NCBI GenBank assembly: GCA_900547385.1
Contig: URGQ01000009.1
Coordinates: forward strand, 1-35,328
DNA length: 35,328 nt
Origin: an uncultured Oscillospiraceae bacterium
GTDB lineage: Bacteria > Bacillota > Clostridia > Oscillospirales > Ruminococcaceae
Direction: 5' to 3'
Positions 22,214 through 31,089 of this stretch are shown here, in pieces. How positions within the stretch are numbered: the stretch's first letter is position 1; each line of letters starts with the position of its first letter. The notes under the pieces were generated by a model, which made no database searches, was not told the origin of the DNA, and was given only the letters and a program-made list of their open reading frames with translations. Position numbers and translations under genes: made by a program.

Positions 22214-23303
22214 TACATGCTGCGGTGTACTGCTGCTGGCCGGCGGCAAGAGTAGCCGTCTGGGCCAAAACAAGGCCCTGCTGGAATACGATGGTGTCCC
22301 TATGATCCGACGCATCGCCGAACAGTGCGTCGCCTTCCCGGAAAAGATCCTCTCTTCCCCCATAGACCTGCCGGTGGAAGGCTTTTGGCGCATTGCCGAT
22401 GATACCCCAGAATGCGGGCCGTTGGGCGGCATTGTAAGTGCCCTGCGCCAGTGCCGCAGTGAGGCTCTGCTGGTACTGAGCTGTGATCTGGCCTGTTACC
22501 GGGCGGAGCTGGGAGATTATCTCCTATCCTTCCTGGATAGCGGGTGGCCGGCCTGGTGCCTGCGTAGCCGGGATGGACGAACACACTATCTGTGCGGCAT
22601 CTACACCAAGGCAGCCCTGCCCGCACTGGAGGCCATGCTGGCACAGAACCATCTGAAGATGGCGGAAAGCTTTGCAACGACGGGCGGCCATGTGCTGGAA
22701 CTGCAATATACAGTCTTTCCAGACCGTATGATGGCCAATATCAATACCTGGCAGGACTACTATACCATCTTCCGACCGCCAGTTTTTGCCATCAGCGGGC
22801 TGCATAATACCGGCAAAACCACACTGTGCGAAAAGCTCATTCAGCACTTTAGCGGAATGGGCTACCGTGTAGCCGGAATCAAGCACGATGGACACAGCTT
22901 TGAACCGGATGTGCCCGGTACCGATAGCTGGCGGCTGCGAAAGGCCGGGGCTAATCCGGTGATGGTTTACAATCGGGAAATTTTGGCGTATAATGAAAAA
23001 AATGTTTATCGTGCGGATCAATTAATAGAAGCTGCCCTGCAAAATGCCAACCTGGTGCTGCTGGAGGGCTTTAAGGACAGCCGATGGCCTAAGGCAGAGA
23101 TTCTTATGGAGGGCGAGCCCAGTGTTTCCCGGGAGCCGATGGCGCTGATCTCCGACTGGGGATGGGAGGGCGGCCTGCCGCACTATACCCGCAATGATGT
23201 GGAGGGGATCGCCCGGATGATACAGGAAACCCTGCACCTGGTACCTCCGAGCGGTGAACATGATGAGTTTGGAAAGGATAAAAGGGGAAACGATGGCAAC
23301 TGA
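22206..23303 (+). CDS. MobA-MobB fusion, molybdopterin guanine dinucleotide synthesis
   Basis: This 365-residue fusion makes the guanine dinucleotide form of the cofactor needed by bis-MGD enzymes such as the one encoded at 24578-26719. Residues 7-185 are MobA, a GTP:molybdopterin guanylyltransferase with LLLAGGKSSRLGQNKALL (9-26) and GPLGGIVSAL. Residues about 190-355 are MobB, a GTP-binding adaptor with P-loop GLHNTGKTT (198-206), GIKHDGH and LVLLEGFK. I chose the TTG at 22206, which has GGAGG nine bases upstream, inside the end of moeA; in-frame ATGs at 22179 and 22182 have no such site. It overlaps iclR by 11 bp. Confidence 0.9.
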   Translation: MRNTCCGVLLLAGGKSSRLGQNKALLEYDGVPMIRRIAEQCVAFPEKILSSPIDLPVEGFWRIADDTPECGPLGGIVSALRQCRSEALLVLSCDLACYRAELGDYLLSFLDSGWPAWCLRSRDGRTHYLCGIYTKAALPALEAMLAQNHLKMAESFATTGGHVLELQYTVFPDRMMANINTWQDYYTIFRPPVFAISGLHNTGKTTLCEKLIQHFSGMGYRVAGIKHDGHSFEPDVPGTDSWRLRKAGANPVMVYNREILAYNEKNVYRADQLIEAALQNANLVLLEGFKDSRWPKAEILMEGEPSVSREPMALISDWGWEGGLPHYTRNDVEGIARMIQETLHLVPPSGEHDEFGKDKRGNDGN

Positions 23304-24048
23304 GGAAAAAAACAGCAATGTACTAACAAAGGCACTCTCTATACTGGAATATATGAGCCGACAGAAAAAGCGGGTATCTATTCAGGAGCTTTCTCAGGAA
23401 CTGGGGATCTCTTCCCCTTCCGTGCACCGCATCCTGCAGGCACTTAAAGCGGATGGTTACATCCAGCAGGAGAAAAATAAGCAGTACTCCCTGACCTATA
23501 AACTGTTGGAACTTTCCAGCTACTCCATGATGCACGATGGTCTCATCGAGCAGGTTCTGCCCTTTATGAACTACTTTGCGCAGCAGAAAAACTGCCAGGT
23601 AGGCCTTTCGGTGCTGTACGAGGAATCCATCCTGCACCTGGCCACGGTAGGACAGTTTATTGTATACAATGATAAATACGCCCTGCCTGGCACGGTACTT
23701 CCCGCCTACTGCACCGCCGCCGGAAAACTGTTCCTTTCCCAGCTGGATGATGAAACGCTGGAGACCTGGGTGCGCAGCCACAACCTGGTGCCCTATACCG
23801 CCAATACCATCATTGACCCCGATGAACTGCTGAAGCAGATTCGCCAGACAAGGGAGCGTGGGTATGGCATTGTCATCAGTGAACTGTATGATTTTGTGGC
23901 CTGCATCTCCATTCCAGTCATCAGTCAGGATAATCGGGTGCTGGGGGCGCTGAATTTTTCCACCAAGCCGGAACACTTTGATACCCTGAACAATAAGAAG
24001 TTCATCTCCGATGTAACAAACACTATCCGCAACGCCCAGTTCCACTAA
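23293..24048 (+). CDS. IclR-family transcriptional regulator
   Basis: This 251-residue regulator has an N-terminal winged helix (about 17-70; VSIQELSQELGISSPSVHRI, then LQALKADGY) and a C-terminal effector domain (about 85-250; VLPAYCTAAGKLFLSQ, ERGYGIVISELYDFVACISI). The family senses small organic acids and aromatic compounds. AAAGGGG stands just before ATG, inside the end of the Mob gene. It is last in the cofactor operon and faces the molybdoenzyme operon tail to tail. It is therefore the likely specific regulator of that operon, possibly at the dyads near 31091-31233. The ligand would then be the TRAP substrate; both points are inference. Confidence 0.92.
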   Translation: MATEEKNSNVLTKALSILEYMSRQKKRVSIQELSQELGISSPSVHRILQALKADGYIQQEKNKQYSLTYKLLELSSYSMMHDGLIEQVLPFMNYFAQQKNCQVGLSVLYEESILHLATVGQFIVYNDKYALPGTVLPAYCTAAGKLFLSQLDDETLETWVRSHNLVPYTANTIIDPDELLKQIRQTRERGYGIVISELYDFVACISIPVISQDNRVLGALNFSTKPEHFDTLNNKKFISDVTNTIRNAQFH

Positions 24049-24063
24049 GACAATAAAATACAC

Positions 24064-24104
24064 GATCCCCCGCCGGGTACTGTACCCAGCGGGGGATCGC
24101 TTTT
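24064..24104 (+). terminator. Terminator of the moeA-mob-iclR operon
   Basis: GATCCCCCGC and GCGGGGGATC form a 10-bp perfect stem extended by GGGTAC/GTACCC, followed by GCTTTT. Confidence 0.85.
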
Positions 24105-24128
24105 AGGGTTCAAGGAGGAGAATGCATT

Positions 24129-24581
24129 TTAGTTTTTCGTATCTTCCGCCTCCACATCCACCATTTTCAAAGCGCCGGTGGGGCACACCAGCACACAGGC
24201 CGGCTGCATGCCATGCTGTTGGCGCACAATACAGCCATTACACTTGACCATCTTATTGTGCGAATTGAAAGACGGCGCACCCACCGGACAAGCCATAGCG
24301 CAGCTGTGGCAGCCGATGCAGTTGGTGTTATCGTAGACGGTCAGGTTGGTGACAGGGTCCTTGCGCAGGACGCCCACCGGGCAGCCTTGAATGCAGGGAG
24401 CGTCATCACAGTGCATGCAAGAAACAGAGGTATAGAGGTATTCCCCATTCAGTTCAAAATCGGCCACCCGGCGAAATGGTGTCATATGGGCGATGTCGAT
24501 ATCGTTCTGATCCATACAGGCCACGGCGCAAGCGCCGCAGGCACAGCATTTATCCACATCCAGTACCAGTTTCATCTTCAT
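24129..24581 (-). CDS. Four-cluster ferredoxin subunit of a molybdoenzyme (DmsB/HycB type)
   Basis: This 150-residue electron-transfer protein has sixteen cysteines in four [4Fe-4S] motifs: C12-15-18-22, C55-58-63-67, C88-91-94-98 and C114-117-129-133. The pattern is that of DmsB, NrfC and HycB proteins that wire a molybdopterin subunit to its electron partner. There is no signal peptide and no Tat motif, so it works in the cytoplasm. Its ATG overlaps the TGA of the molybdopterin subunit by 4 bp, which supports a fixed stoichiometric complex. It is the last gene of the six-gene operon. Confidence 0.92.
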   Translation of the reverse strand: MKMKLVLDVDKCCACGACAVACMDQNDIDIAHMTPFRRVADFELNGEYLYTSVSCMHCDDAPCIQGCPVGVLRKDPVTNLTVYDNTNCIGCHSCAMACPVGAPSFNSHNKMVKCNGCIVRQQHGMQPACVLVCPTGALKMVDVEAEDTKN

Positions 24582-26719
24582 GAATGGGACACCTCCTCAT
24601 CTCTGATGATCCGGCAGCGGACACAGTTATAGCCGGGATAGCCGGAATACTCATCCAGATGGGCTTCCGGAACCAGTTCATTAGCGTCAGCTTCTTTGTA
24701 GCCGTGGTAGATCTGGAGCATCCCGGGCATCATCTTACTGCTGGGGTTGGCGCGAACATGGATCCGACCGGTCTCATTTTCCACCCACACCCAGTCATTC
24801 AACTCAATACCCATAGCCGCGGCGTCATCCTCATTCATATCCACCATAGGGTCCGGCCGCAGACTGCGGGTCCATGGGACATCGTGCAAGCGGCTATGCA
24901 GCACAAATGGCAGCCGTGCGCCAACCGAGAGAGTAAACGGATAATCCCCGGTCTGCTCCGGATCGTAGGGATCCTCGTAATCCGGAATGGGAGAAAGGCC
25001 GCAGTTCAACTGCTCCACGGTATAGGAGGAAAGCTCAAACTTGCCGGTGGGGGTATCGTAGCCACGGTTGGTATACTCCCGGCCCACATAGGGCTTAAAA
25101 TCTGGTACTCGGATGGGCAGACCGGCCGCCAGGCAGTCCTCCACGGTAAAGTGGAGATCCTGCAGCATCCAGTCCACACATTTGCGGTAACCAGAAGCCA
25201 GCAGCGGGTCATCCAGTCCCAGTACATCCACCAAATCGGAGATGATGGTGGAATCGGGGCGGGACTCCCCTACCGGTGGGACAACAGGCTTGATGTAGGT
25301 GGCAAAGCCACCGGGATAAACCTTAAATTCTTCCCGTTCCAGCGAAGTGCATACCGGCAGCACGATATCAGCATGCTTGCAGGTCTCGGTCATAAAGAGT
25401 TCAGAGCTGACCACAAAGTCCATGGTATCCAGCGCTTCCAGGATTTTATGCGGTTCCGGGAACATCCGGTGATTAAGGCCGAAGGCCATGATGGCCTTGA
25501 TGGGATAAGGGTCCCCAGTAAGCACATGACGGTGGAAATCGGTCATCTGCGCTTCCGGAATAAAGCAGTTCCACAGTGGGAACCGGTCATAGCCGATGCG
25601 ACGGTTTACATTATCCGGGGTATTGGCGTGGATGAACTCATGTTCCCGGGTATCAAAGTTGGCCCACTGGTGAGAGTAAGTCTCGCCCGCCGGGATATTG
25701 CCGCCCTCGGTATCAAAGTTTCCGGTGATGGCAGAAAGCGACATAATGGCCTTGAAGGTTTGATAGCCATTGCGGTGGTGCACAATGGGCGCACCGCTTT
25801 GACTGATGGAAGAAGGCTTATTGGTAGCGTACATCTCGGTGGCACGGTAGATATCATTGGGATCCAGTCCGGTGATCTTGGCGACACGCTCCAGCGGGAA
25901 CTGCTGTACATAAGCCTTGTAAGCCTCATAGCCGTAAACATGGTTTTCCACATAGTCGTGGTCGATCCAATCATTATCAATGATGATTTTTGCCATGCCA
26001 AAGGCCAGGACAGCATCGGTACCGGGGCGAATCTGCAGGTGCAAATCTGCCAACTTGGTACTCATGGGAGTCACACGGGGATCGATGACAACAATCTTCA
26101 TCCCGCGTTCCTTAGCGGCATACAGGCCCTTCAGCTGAACATATTTGGAGTAGTAGGGATTGGCCGCCCAGCAAAGGAAGGTAGCGGAGCGGTTGGTATC
26201 ATTCACCGAGAAGCGTCCGGTCATATCCTTCCAGGCTTCTACGGTAGCCATGTGGCAGGTGCTGGATTCGGTGCCAAAATTGGGGGAACCAAAATCATGC
26301 GCCAGCCTCTGCAGGAAAGAGCGGTACCACTTGGCATAGCCGGAAAAGAATACCACTGATTCCGGGCCGTACTGTTCCTTAATCTGGGGCAGGCGGCGAC
26401 CGATCTCGGCATAGGCCTCCTCCCAGGTAATTTGTTCAAACTGGCCGCTGCCGCGGGGGCCTACCCGGCGCAGAGGGTGCTGCAGCCGGTCGGCACGATA
26501 CATAAATTCACGGTTGGCCAGGCCCTTGGGGCACAGCATGCCGTTGCTCATGGGATAGCCGGGAACACCCTCCACCTTAAGCACCTTGCCATCCTTTACA
26601 TAGGCATTGATGCCGCAGTGGAACAAAGGCTCGCAGATGGAGCAAAAGCTCCGCTTGACCTCTATGCCGGTTTCCTGGCCAGGGATCTTAGCCTGCAACA
26701 GTTTTTCCTGTTCTGTCAT
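24578..26719 (-). CDS. Molybdopterin oxidoreductase, catalytic subunit, DMSO reductase superfamily
   Basis: This 713-residue bis-MGD enzyme has an N-terminal [4Fe-4S] domain, C26-x2-C29-x5-C35-x27-C63 ending LCPKG. The usual spacing is C-x2-C-x3-C, so this is an uncommon variant. Later landmarks are FGSPNFGTESSTCHM (with C155 the probable Mo or W ligand by position), VVIDPRVTPMSTKLADLHLQ, RPGTDAVLAFGMAK, ITGNFDTEGGNIPAG and the C-terminal molydopterin dinucleotide-binding domain from about 590. No Tat signal is present, so it is cytoplasmic. Relatives include formate dehydrogenases, thiosulfate and DMSO reductases, transhydroxylases and catechol dehydroxylases; I cannot name the substrate. 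It overlaps both neighbouring genes by 4 bp and forms a complex with them by inference. Confidence 0.9.
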   Translation of the reverse strand: MTEQEKLLQAKIPGQETGIEVKRSFCSICEPLFHCGINAYVKDGKVLKVEGVPGYPMSNGMLCPKGLANREFMYRADRLQHPLRRVGPRGSGQFEQITWEEAYAEIGRRLPQIKEQYGPESVVFFSGYAKWYRSFLQRLAHDFGSPNFGTESSTCHMATVEAWKDMTGRFSVNDTNRSATFLCWAANPYYSKYVQLKGLYAAKERGMKIVVIDPRVTPMSTKLADLHLQIRPGTDAVLAFGMAKIIIDNDWIDHDYVENHVYGYEAYKAYVQQFPLERVAKITGLDPNDIYRATEMYATNKPSSISQSGAPIVHHRNGYQTFKAIMSLSAITGNFDTEGGNIPAGETYSHQWANFDTREHEFIHANTPDNVNRRIGYDRFPLWNCFIPEAQMTDFHRHVLTGDPYPIKAIMAFGLNHRMFPEPHKILEALDTMDFVVSSELFMTETCKHADIVLPVCTSLEREEFKVYPGGFATYIKPVVPPVGESRPDSTIISDLVDVLGLDDPLLASGYRKCVDWMLQDLHFTVEDCLAAGLPIRVPDFKPYVGREYTNRGYDTPTGKFELSSYTVEQLNCGLSPIPDYEDPYDPEQTGDYPFTLSVGARLPFVLHSRLHDVPWTRSLRPDPMVDMNEDDAAAMGIELNDWVWVENETGRIHVRANPSSKMMPGMLQIYHGYKEADANELVPEAHLDEYSGYPGYNCVRCRIIRDEEVSHS

Positions 26720-27981
26720 TCTGCCATCCCTCCCAGTATTTGTATCAGTTCATTGGGCAAGCCGCTCTTAGCCAGTACGCCCTCCTCTTCCCTATTCAGA
26801 GGCTGCATGTGGCAATTAAAGTAATGCAGGATGCAATTCTTCACCACACCGCTAAGAGCATAGCAGTTCAGCATATTGATGCAGACCAGATGGCCGTTCT
26901 GCTCAGTGATCTCGATATACTGGCCATCACGGTCCAGCAATACACGCCGATCTCCAGGCAGGTTCTTATCCCCAAAAGAGACAAAGTCAATTTCCATAAA
27001 GTGGGTGATATTATGCAGGATATTGCCCTCACAGCGGGTGGGGATACCCACCATATTGCGACCGGCAGTCTCGCCCTGCACATAGGCGCTGGCATACAAT
27101 CCGATATTACGGGTATCCCCCAGCATCAGGTCGCAGCCTTCGCAGCAGTCACCGGCGGCATAAATGCCCTCGGCAGAGGTCTGCATCATGGGATCCACCA
27201 CAATAGCGCGGTTCATCTTCAGCTGATCCTGTGCGATCCAGCGGATATCCGCGCGGGTACCCACGCACATCACTACAATATCCGCGCGAACAGTGGTGCC
27301 ATCACTCATGGCGATGACCCCGGTGCCATCCTCCAGATGGGCTTCCTCGGTCTTGGCACCAAAGTGCAGCTCTACACCCTTTCCGGTCAGATATTCTTCG
27401 ATTCGCTCGCTTACAGCCTCATAGGCAGCTGTCGGGAAAATATGCGGAGCCAGATCGGAGAAGATGGCATGGATGCCACGCTCCAGCAGCAATTCAATGA
27501 TTTTGATACCGACCATGGAAGCGCCCACTACCAGCGCGGAATGGATGGGGCGCTGATCCAGCGCTTCCTTTAGGCGCTCAGCATCGTGGATGGTGCGCAT
27601 GGTAAAAATGCGGTCGGCGGAGATGTCCCCCACCGGCAGATTCACTGCATTTGCACCAGTCGCAATCAGAATCTTATCATACTGCTTCTTTTCGCCGGTC
27701 GTCAGAGTCAGTTCCCGGCGGGCAGCATCCAGTGCCGTAATTCCTACCCCACTATGCAGGTTGCAGGGGTATTTGGCCAGAATCTCCTCGGCCGTCCCAT
27801 AGGGGAACATGGCCTCGTAGGGGATCTTGCCTTTTACATAATAGGTCGTCAGCATCGGGTTGGCGGGCGGATGCGGGAAGGTGGAATAGACATCCACCTC
27901 AGCTTCGCTGCCGCTTTCCCGGATGGCGCGCAGGGCATTATACCCCGCACAGCCAAACCCGATAATTGCAAATCGACTCAT
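26716..27981 (-). CDS. FAD-dependent pyridine nucleotide oxidoreductase
   Basis: This 421-residue flavoprotein has an FAD Rossmann motif GFGCAGYNAL (8-17), a second NAD(P)-binding motif VVGASMVGIKII (about 150-161) and the FAD signature GIYAAGDCCEGCD. Fold and length match NADH-dependent ferredoxin or nitrite reductase-type flavoproteins. It most likely passes electrons between NAD(P)H and the four-cluster ferredoxin subunit. Cysteines in GDCCEGCD and near the C-terminus (NCYALSGVVKNCILHYFNCH) are notable. It starts with AGGAGG five bases away, 28 bp after dctM, and overlaps the molybdopterin gene by 4 bp. Confidence 0.88.
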   Translation of the reverse strand: MSRFAIIGFGCAGYNALRAIRESGSEAEVDVYSTFPHPPANPMLTTYYVKGKIPYEAMFPYGTAEEILAKYPCNLHSGVGITALDAARRELTLTTGEKKQYDKILIATGANAVNLPVGDISADRIFTMRTIHDAERLKEALDQRPIHSALVVGASMVGIKIIELLLERGIHAIFSDLAPHIFPTAAYEAVSERIEEYLTGKGVELHFGAKTEEAHLEDGTGVIAMSDGTTVRADIVVMCVGTRADIRWIAQDQLKMNRAIVVDPMMQTSAEGIYAAGDCCEGCDLMLGDTRNIGLYASAYVQGETAGRNMVGIPTRCEGNILHNITHFMEIDFVSFGDKNLPGDRRVLLDRDGQYIEITEQNGHLVCINMLNCYALSGVVKNCILHYFNCHMQPLNREEEGVLAKSGLPNELIQILGGMAE

Positions 27982-28009
27982 AGCTTCCTCCTGAAAAACG
28001 GTTATGGTA

Positions 28010-29314
28010 CTACTTCATCAAGCTGGGCAGCCAGGTAACAGTCTGCGGAATGAGCAGGACGATGGTAACGACAGCCAGCTGGATACCCACCCAAGGCAGC
28101 GAGGCCTTAAAGATGGAGCCAAGCGATGCTTCCGGCACACAGCCCTTCAGTACATATACATTCAGGCCCACGGGCGGGGACAACAGGCTGATCTGGATCA
28201 TCATGACGACCATGACACCAAACCAGATGGGATCAACTCCAGCAGCCTTCAGCACGGGGTAGAAGATCGGGACAGTGAGCAGGATCATACCCATGGTATC
28301 AAAGAACATACCCAGGGGAATGTAAACCAGCAGCAGAACAACGACCATCCAGAATACCGGCATGGAAGCCTGGATAAACACATTGGCAAAGGCAGAAGCG
28401 AAGCCGCAGCGGGTGAGGAACAGCTGGAATACCGCAGCGCCGACTGAGATCATCATAATCATGCAGGTGGTCTTGATGGTATCAAAGAAAGCATTCTTCA
28501 GCGCTTTGAAGGAGAGCTTCTTATTGATAGCCGCAACAATGATAGCGACCAGGCAGCCGATGCCGGCAGCCTCGGTAGCGGTAGCCCAGCCGGCATAGAT
28601 AGCACCGAGCACAGAACCGAACAGCACCACGATGCTCCACAAGCCCTTCAGGGACTTCAGGCGTTCCTTGGCGGTGAACTTTTCGGTGGAACGAGGGGCC
28701 AGCTTGGGATTGATGATGCAGCGAATGGCCAGGTAAGCACACATACCTACCGCCATAATAACACCGGGGATAATACCACCCATCAGGATCTTACCGACCG
28801 ATTGCTCGGTATTGATGGCGTAGATGACCATGGGGATGGAGGGCGGAATAAGAATGCCCAAAGTGCCGGCACCGGCGATGGTACCAAGGGACAGACGGCG
28901 ATCATAGCCGTAACGGTCCATCTGGGGCAGGGCAATGCGGGTCATGGCAGCCACCATGCCAACGGAAGAACCAGTAGTGGCAGCAAAACCGGCGCAGGTA
29001 AATACGGTAGCCATACCCAAGCCGCCAGGGCAGCGGCCCAGCACCTTATTACCGATACTGAACAGCTCATCGGTAACGCCAGCTTCATTGGCCAGGTTAC
29101 CCAACAGAATGAACATAGGGATTGCCACCAAAGAGAAGGAGAAGATGGCATTGTAGGGGGTGGTGCTAAGGGCATAGAACGCCAAATGGCTGCCCTTGGT
29201 GATAAGCAGGCCGCCCGCGCCTACGATAAACATACTAACGGCAATGGGGCAGCGCAGCAGCATAAGAACGATAAGCGCTACAAACGCGCACAGTCCGATC
29301 ATCAAAGGACTCAT
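28010..29314 (-). CDS. dctM: TRAP transporter large permease subunit
   Basis: This 434-residue membrane protein of the DctM family has about twelve segments. Landmarks are LLRCPIAVSMFIVGAGGLLI, AIPMFILLGNLANEAGVTDE (about 66-85), AATTGSSVGMVAAMTRIALP, GTLGILIPPSIPMVIYAI and SPPVGLNVYVLKG near the C-terminus. It forms the sodium- or proton-coupled channel of a tripartite ATP-independent transporter. The ATG overlaps the dctQ stop. The symbol describes the family, not a proven dicarboxylate substrate. Confidence 0.94.
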   Translation of the reverse strand: MSPLMIGLCAFVALIVLMLLRCPIAVSMFIVGAGGLLITKGSHLAFYALSTTPYNAIFSFSLVAIPMFILLGNLANEAGVTDELFSIGNKVLGRCPGGLGMATVFTCAGFAATTGSSVGMVAAMTRIALPQMDRYGYDRRLSLGTIAGAGTLGILIPPSIPMVIYAINTEQSVGKILMGGIIPGVIMAVGMCAYLAIRCIINPKLAPRSTEKFTAKERLKSLKGLWSIVVLFGSVLGAIYAGWATATEAAGIGCLVAIIVAAINKKLSFKALKNAFFDTIKTTCMIMMISVGAAVFQLFLTRCGFASAFANVFIQASMPVFWMVVVLLLVYIPLGMFFDTMGMILLTVPIFYPVLKAAGVDPIWFGVMVVMMIQISLLSPPVGLNVYVLKGCVPEASLGSIFKASLPWVGIQLAVVTIVLLIPQTVTWLPSLMK

Positions 29315-29796
29315 GCCTGTACCTCCTTTTTCTTGGTGATGGTCTCAACGGTATCCGCGATGACCTGCAGCGCCATAATGGTAACACCCAGCGCAATAGC
29401 AAAACGCAAAACATATACGGGCATTCTCATGGCAGCCAGGTAAATTTCGCGTGCGGCAAAGGAGGTCGCAAAGGATTTCCAGCTGCAATAAGTAAAGGCA
29501 ACGAACAGAATGGACTCCAGCACCAGGGAGATGATATCCAGAGCGCGCTGTCCGGCTGGTTTCAGATTTGTGTAAAGCAGATCCACGGTAATGTGGCCCT
29601 TATAGATCTGCGTAAAGGAAAAGCCAAAGTAGGAAGCGGAAACATACATAAAGACGCAAATTTCGCTGCAGCCCAGAATGGGATGATGGAAGATATTTCT
29701 CATGATTACTTCGGCAATCATCAGCGCCCAAATAAGCGCGATGAGAACACCGGATGCATATCCGGATATCGTGCTGATTTTCTTAATGACTTTCAT
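29311..29796 (-). CDS. dctQ: TRAP transporter small permease subunit
   Basis: This 161-residue protein has four membrane segments and family landmarks VIMRNIFHHPILGCSEICVF (about 31-50) and YKGHITVDLL (about 65-74). It stabilises the DctM-DctP interaction. I placed the start at 29796 (MKVIKKIS), eight bases after GAGGAGG; a GTG at 29838 lies upstream of that site. It overlaps dctM by 4 bp and follows dctP after a 158-bp gap with a hairpin. Confidence 0.9.
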   Translation of the reverse strand: MKVIKKISTISGYASGVLIALIWALMIAEVIMRNIFHHPILGCSEICVFMYVSASYFGFSFTQIYKGHITVDLLYTNLKPAGQRALDIISLVLESILFVAFTYCSWKSFATSFAAREIYLAAMRMPVYVLRFAIALGVTIMALQVIADTVETITKKKEVQA

Positions 29797-29872
29797 TGGC
29801 AAAGCCTCCTCATAGATTACAGAAGGGTCTTTCTTCACGGCTTTTTAGCAGGAATGTCTTACTCCCGAACAG

Positions 29873-29914
29873 ACCGACAGCCGGAGGAGGGGGCAGCCTC
29901 CCCCGGCTGTTCGG
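29873..29914 (-). other. Intercistronic hairpin between dctP and dctQ
   Basis: CCGACAGCCGG pairs with CCGGCTGTTCGG, with an inner GGAGGGGG/CCTCCCCC extension. No U-tract follows on the minus strand, so it probably protects the dctP message and sets receptor excess rather than terminating. Confidence 0.6.
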
Positions 29915-29954
29915 TTCCCGGGATGGGGTTTGCTAAGGAATTTTGCGGGTCAAA

Positions 29955-31058
29955 TTATTTGCCGTATACCTGGTAGGCAATATCCATCGGCTCATACTTT
30001 TCTACCAGAGCGCGATAGGTATCCAGAATCTCCTGGCCATTGTAGCCATATGAATCAGCCTTGGCAACAAAGTCGGCAACGGTTGACTCCAGCTTTTCAG
30101 CCCATTTGGCCTGCTCGGTTTCATCCAGTGCGATTACGGTCTTACCAGCGTCCTCAATGGCCTTGATGCTCTTCTTCAGCTCGCCGCCCATCCAGTCATC
30201 GCTGGAATACTCATCAACAAAACGATCATAAACGGTGCGGAAAGCTTCCTGAATATCAGTGGGAAGGCTGTTCCAGGTCTTCTCATTCATGTACAGGCTG
30301 GAGGTGGTATAGGTGCCGATGCCGGAGAAGATGAAGTAATCGGCAACTTCCTGCAGCTTGTAGCTGACAGCCAGGGTCACGGGGATACCGGTAGCAGCAG
30401 CAACGGTATCACGCTCCAACGCCTCATAGATCTCGGAAGCATCCAGCGCAACAGGGGTAGCGCCCAGCATGGTCATCTCACTGTTTACAGCGCCCATGGC
30501 ACGGATCTTCAGGCCCTGCATATCGTCCAGGCCATTGATCGCCTTATCGGTGGATACGATAACAACCTCGGAGGGAACGACAGGGCCCAGGTTCACTACG
30601 CCCTGCTTCTTGCACATATCGGTGAAGGGCTCATAGGTATCGAACATTTCCTTCAGCGCCTTGTTGGCCACCCACTCGGAAGTGGTGGAATAAGGCAGCA
30701 TGGCAACGAACAGCGGATAGAACTGGCTCTCATAGAAGCCCTCAGGAACAAAAGCAATATCGGCCAAGCCGCCGCTTACCGCTTCCAGCGTCTCACCGGA
30801 TTTGGTCATGGACCCACCAAAATAGGTCTCGAAGGTCACACGGCCTTTGGTCTCCTTGGTCACCTGCTCCAGGAAATACTTCAGGCTGGCACCGTCAACA
30901 CCGGTCTCCGGCAGATGAGTGGTAAATACCAGGTTGTAGGTCTTACCATTGTCTTCATTGGTTTGGCCGGGGTTGTTGCTTTTGTCGCCGCAGGCCACGC
31001 ACAGCAGAGCCATGCACAGGGCCATTACTACGGCAAATACTTTGGACAGCTTTCTCAT
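29955..31058 (-). CDS. dctP: TRAP transporter substrate-binding lipoprotein
   Basis: This 367-residue receptor has signal peptide MRKLSKVFAVVMALCMALLC with lipid Cys at C23. The DctP fold shows LVFTTHLPETGVDGASLKYF (43-62), GGLADIAFVPEGFYESQFYP (96-115), INGLDDMQGLKIRAMGAVNS (174-193) and AVALERD-type helix EIYEALERDTVAAATG. R186 in GLKIRAMG matches the arginine that binds the carboxylate of the ligand in this family, so an organic acid is the expected cargo. AGGAGG is seven bases before ATG. It is first in the six-gene operon. Confidence 0.93.
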   Translation of the reverse strand: MRKLSKVFAVVMALCMALLCVACGDKSNNPGQTNEDNGKTYNLVFTTHLPETGVDGASLKYFLEQVTKETKGRVTFETYFGGSMTKSGETLEAVSGGLADIAFVPEGFYESQFYPLFVAMLPYSTTSEWVANKALKEMFDTYEPFTDMCKKQGVVNLGPVVPSEVVIVSTDKAINGLDDMQGLKIRAMGAVNSEMTMLGATPVALDASEIYEALERDTVAAATGIPVTLAVSYKLQEVADYFIFSGIGTYTTSSLYMNEKTWNSLPTDIQEAFRTVYDRFVDEYSSDDWMGGELKKSIKAIEDAGKTVIALDETEQAKWAEKLESTVADFVAKADSYGYNGQEILDTYRALVEKYEPMDIAYQVYGK

Positions 31059-31089
31059 TTTCTAACCTCCTATAATATCTTGCTTATCT

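Noticed and set aside
24578..26719. Formate dehydrogenase assignment
   Set aside because: The superfamily fits, but no selenocysteine TGA is seen at the metal-ligand position (Cys155 instead), and the cluster spacing and TRAP linkage are atypical; the name would overstate the evidence.
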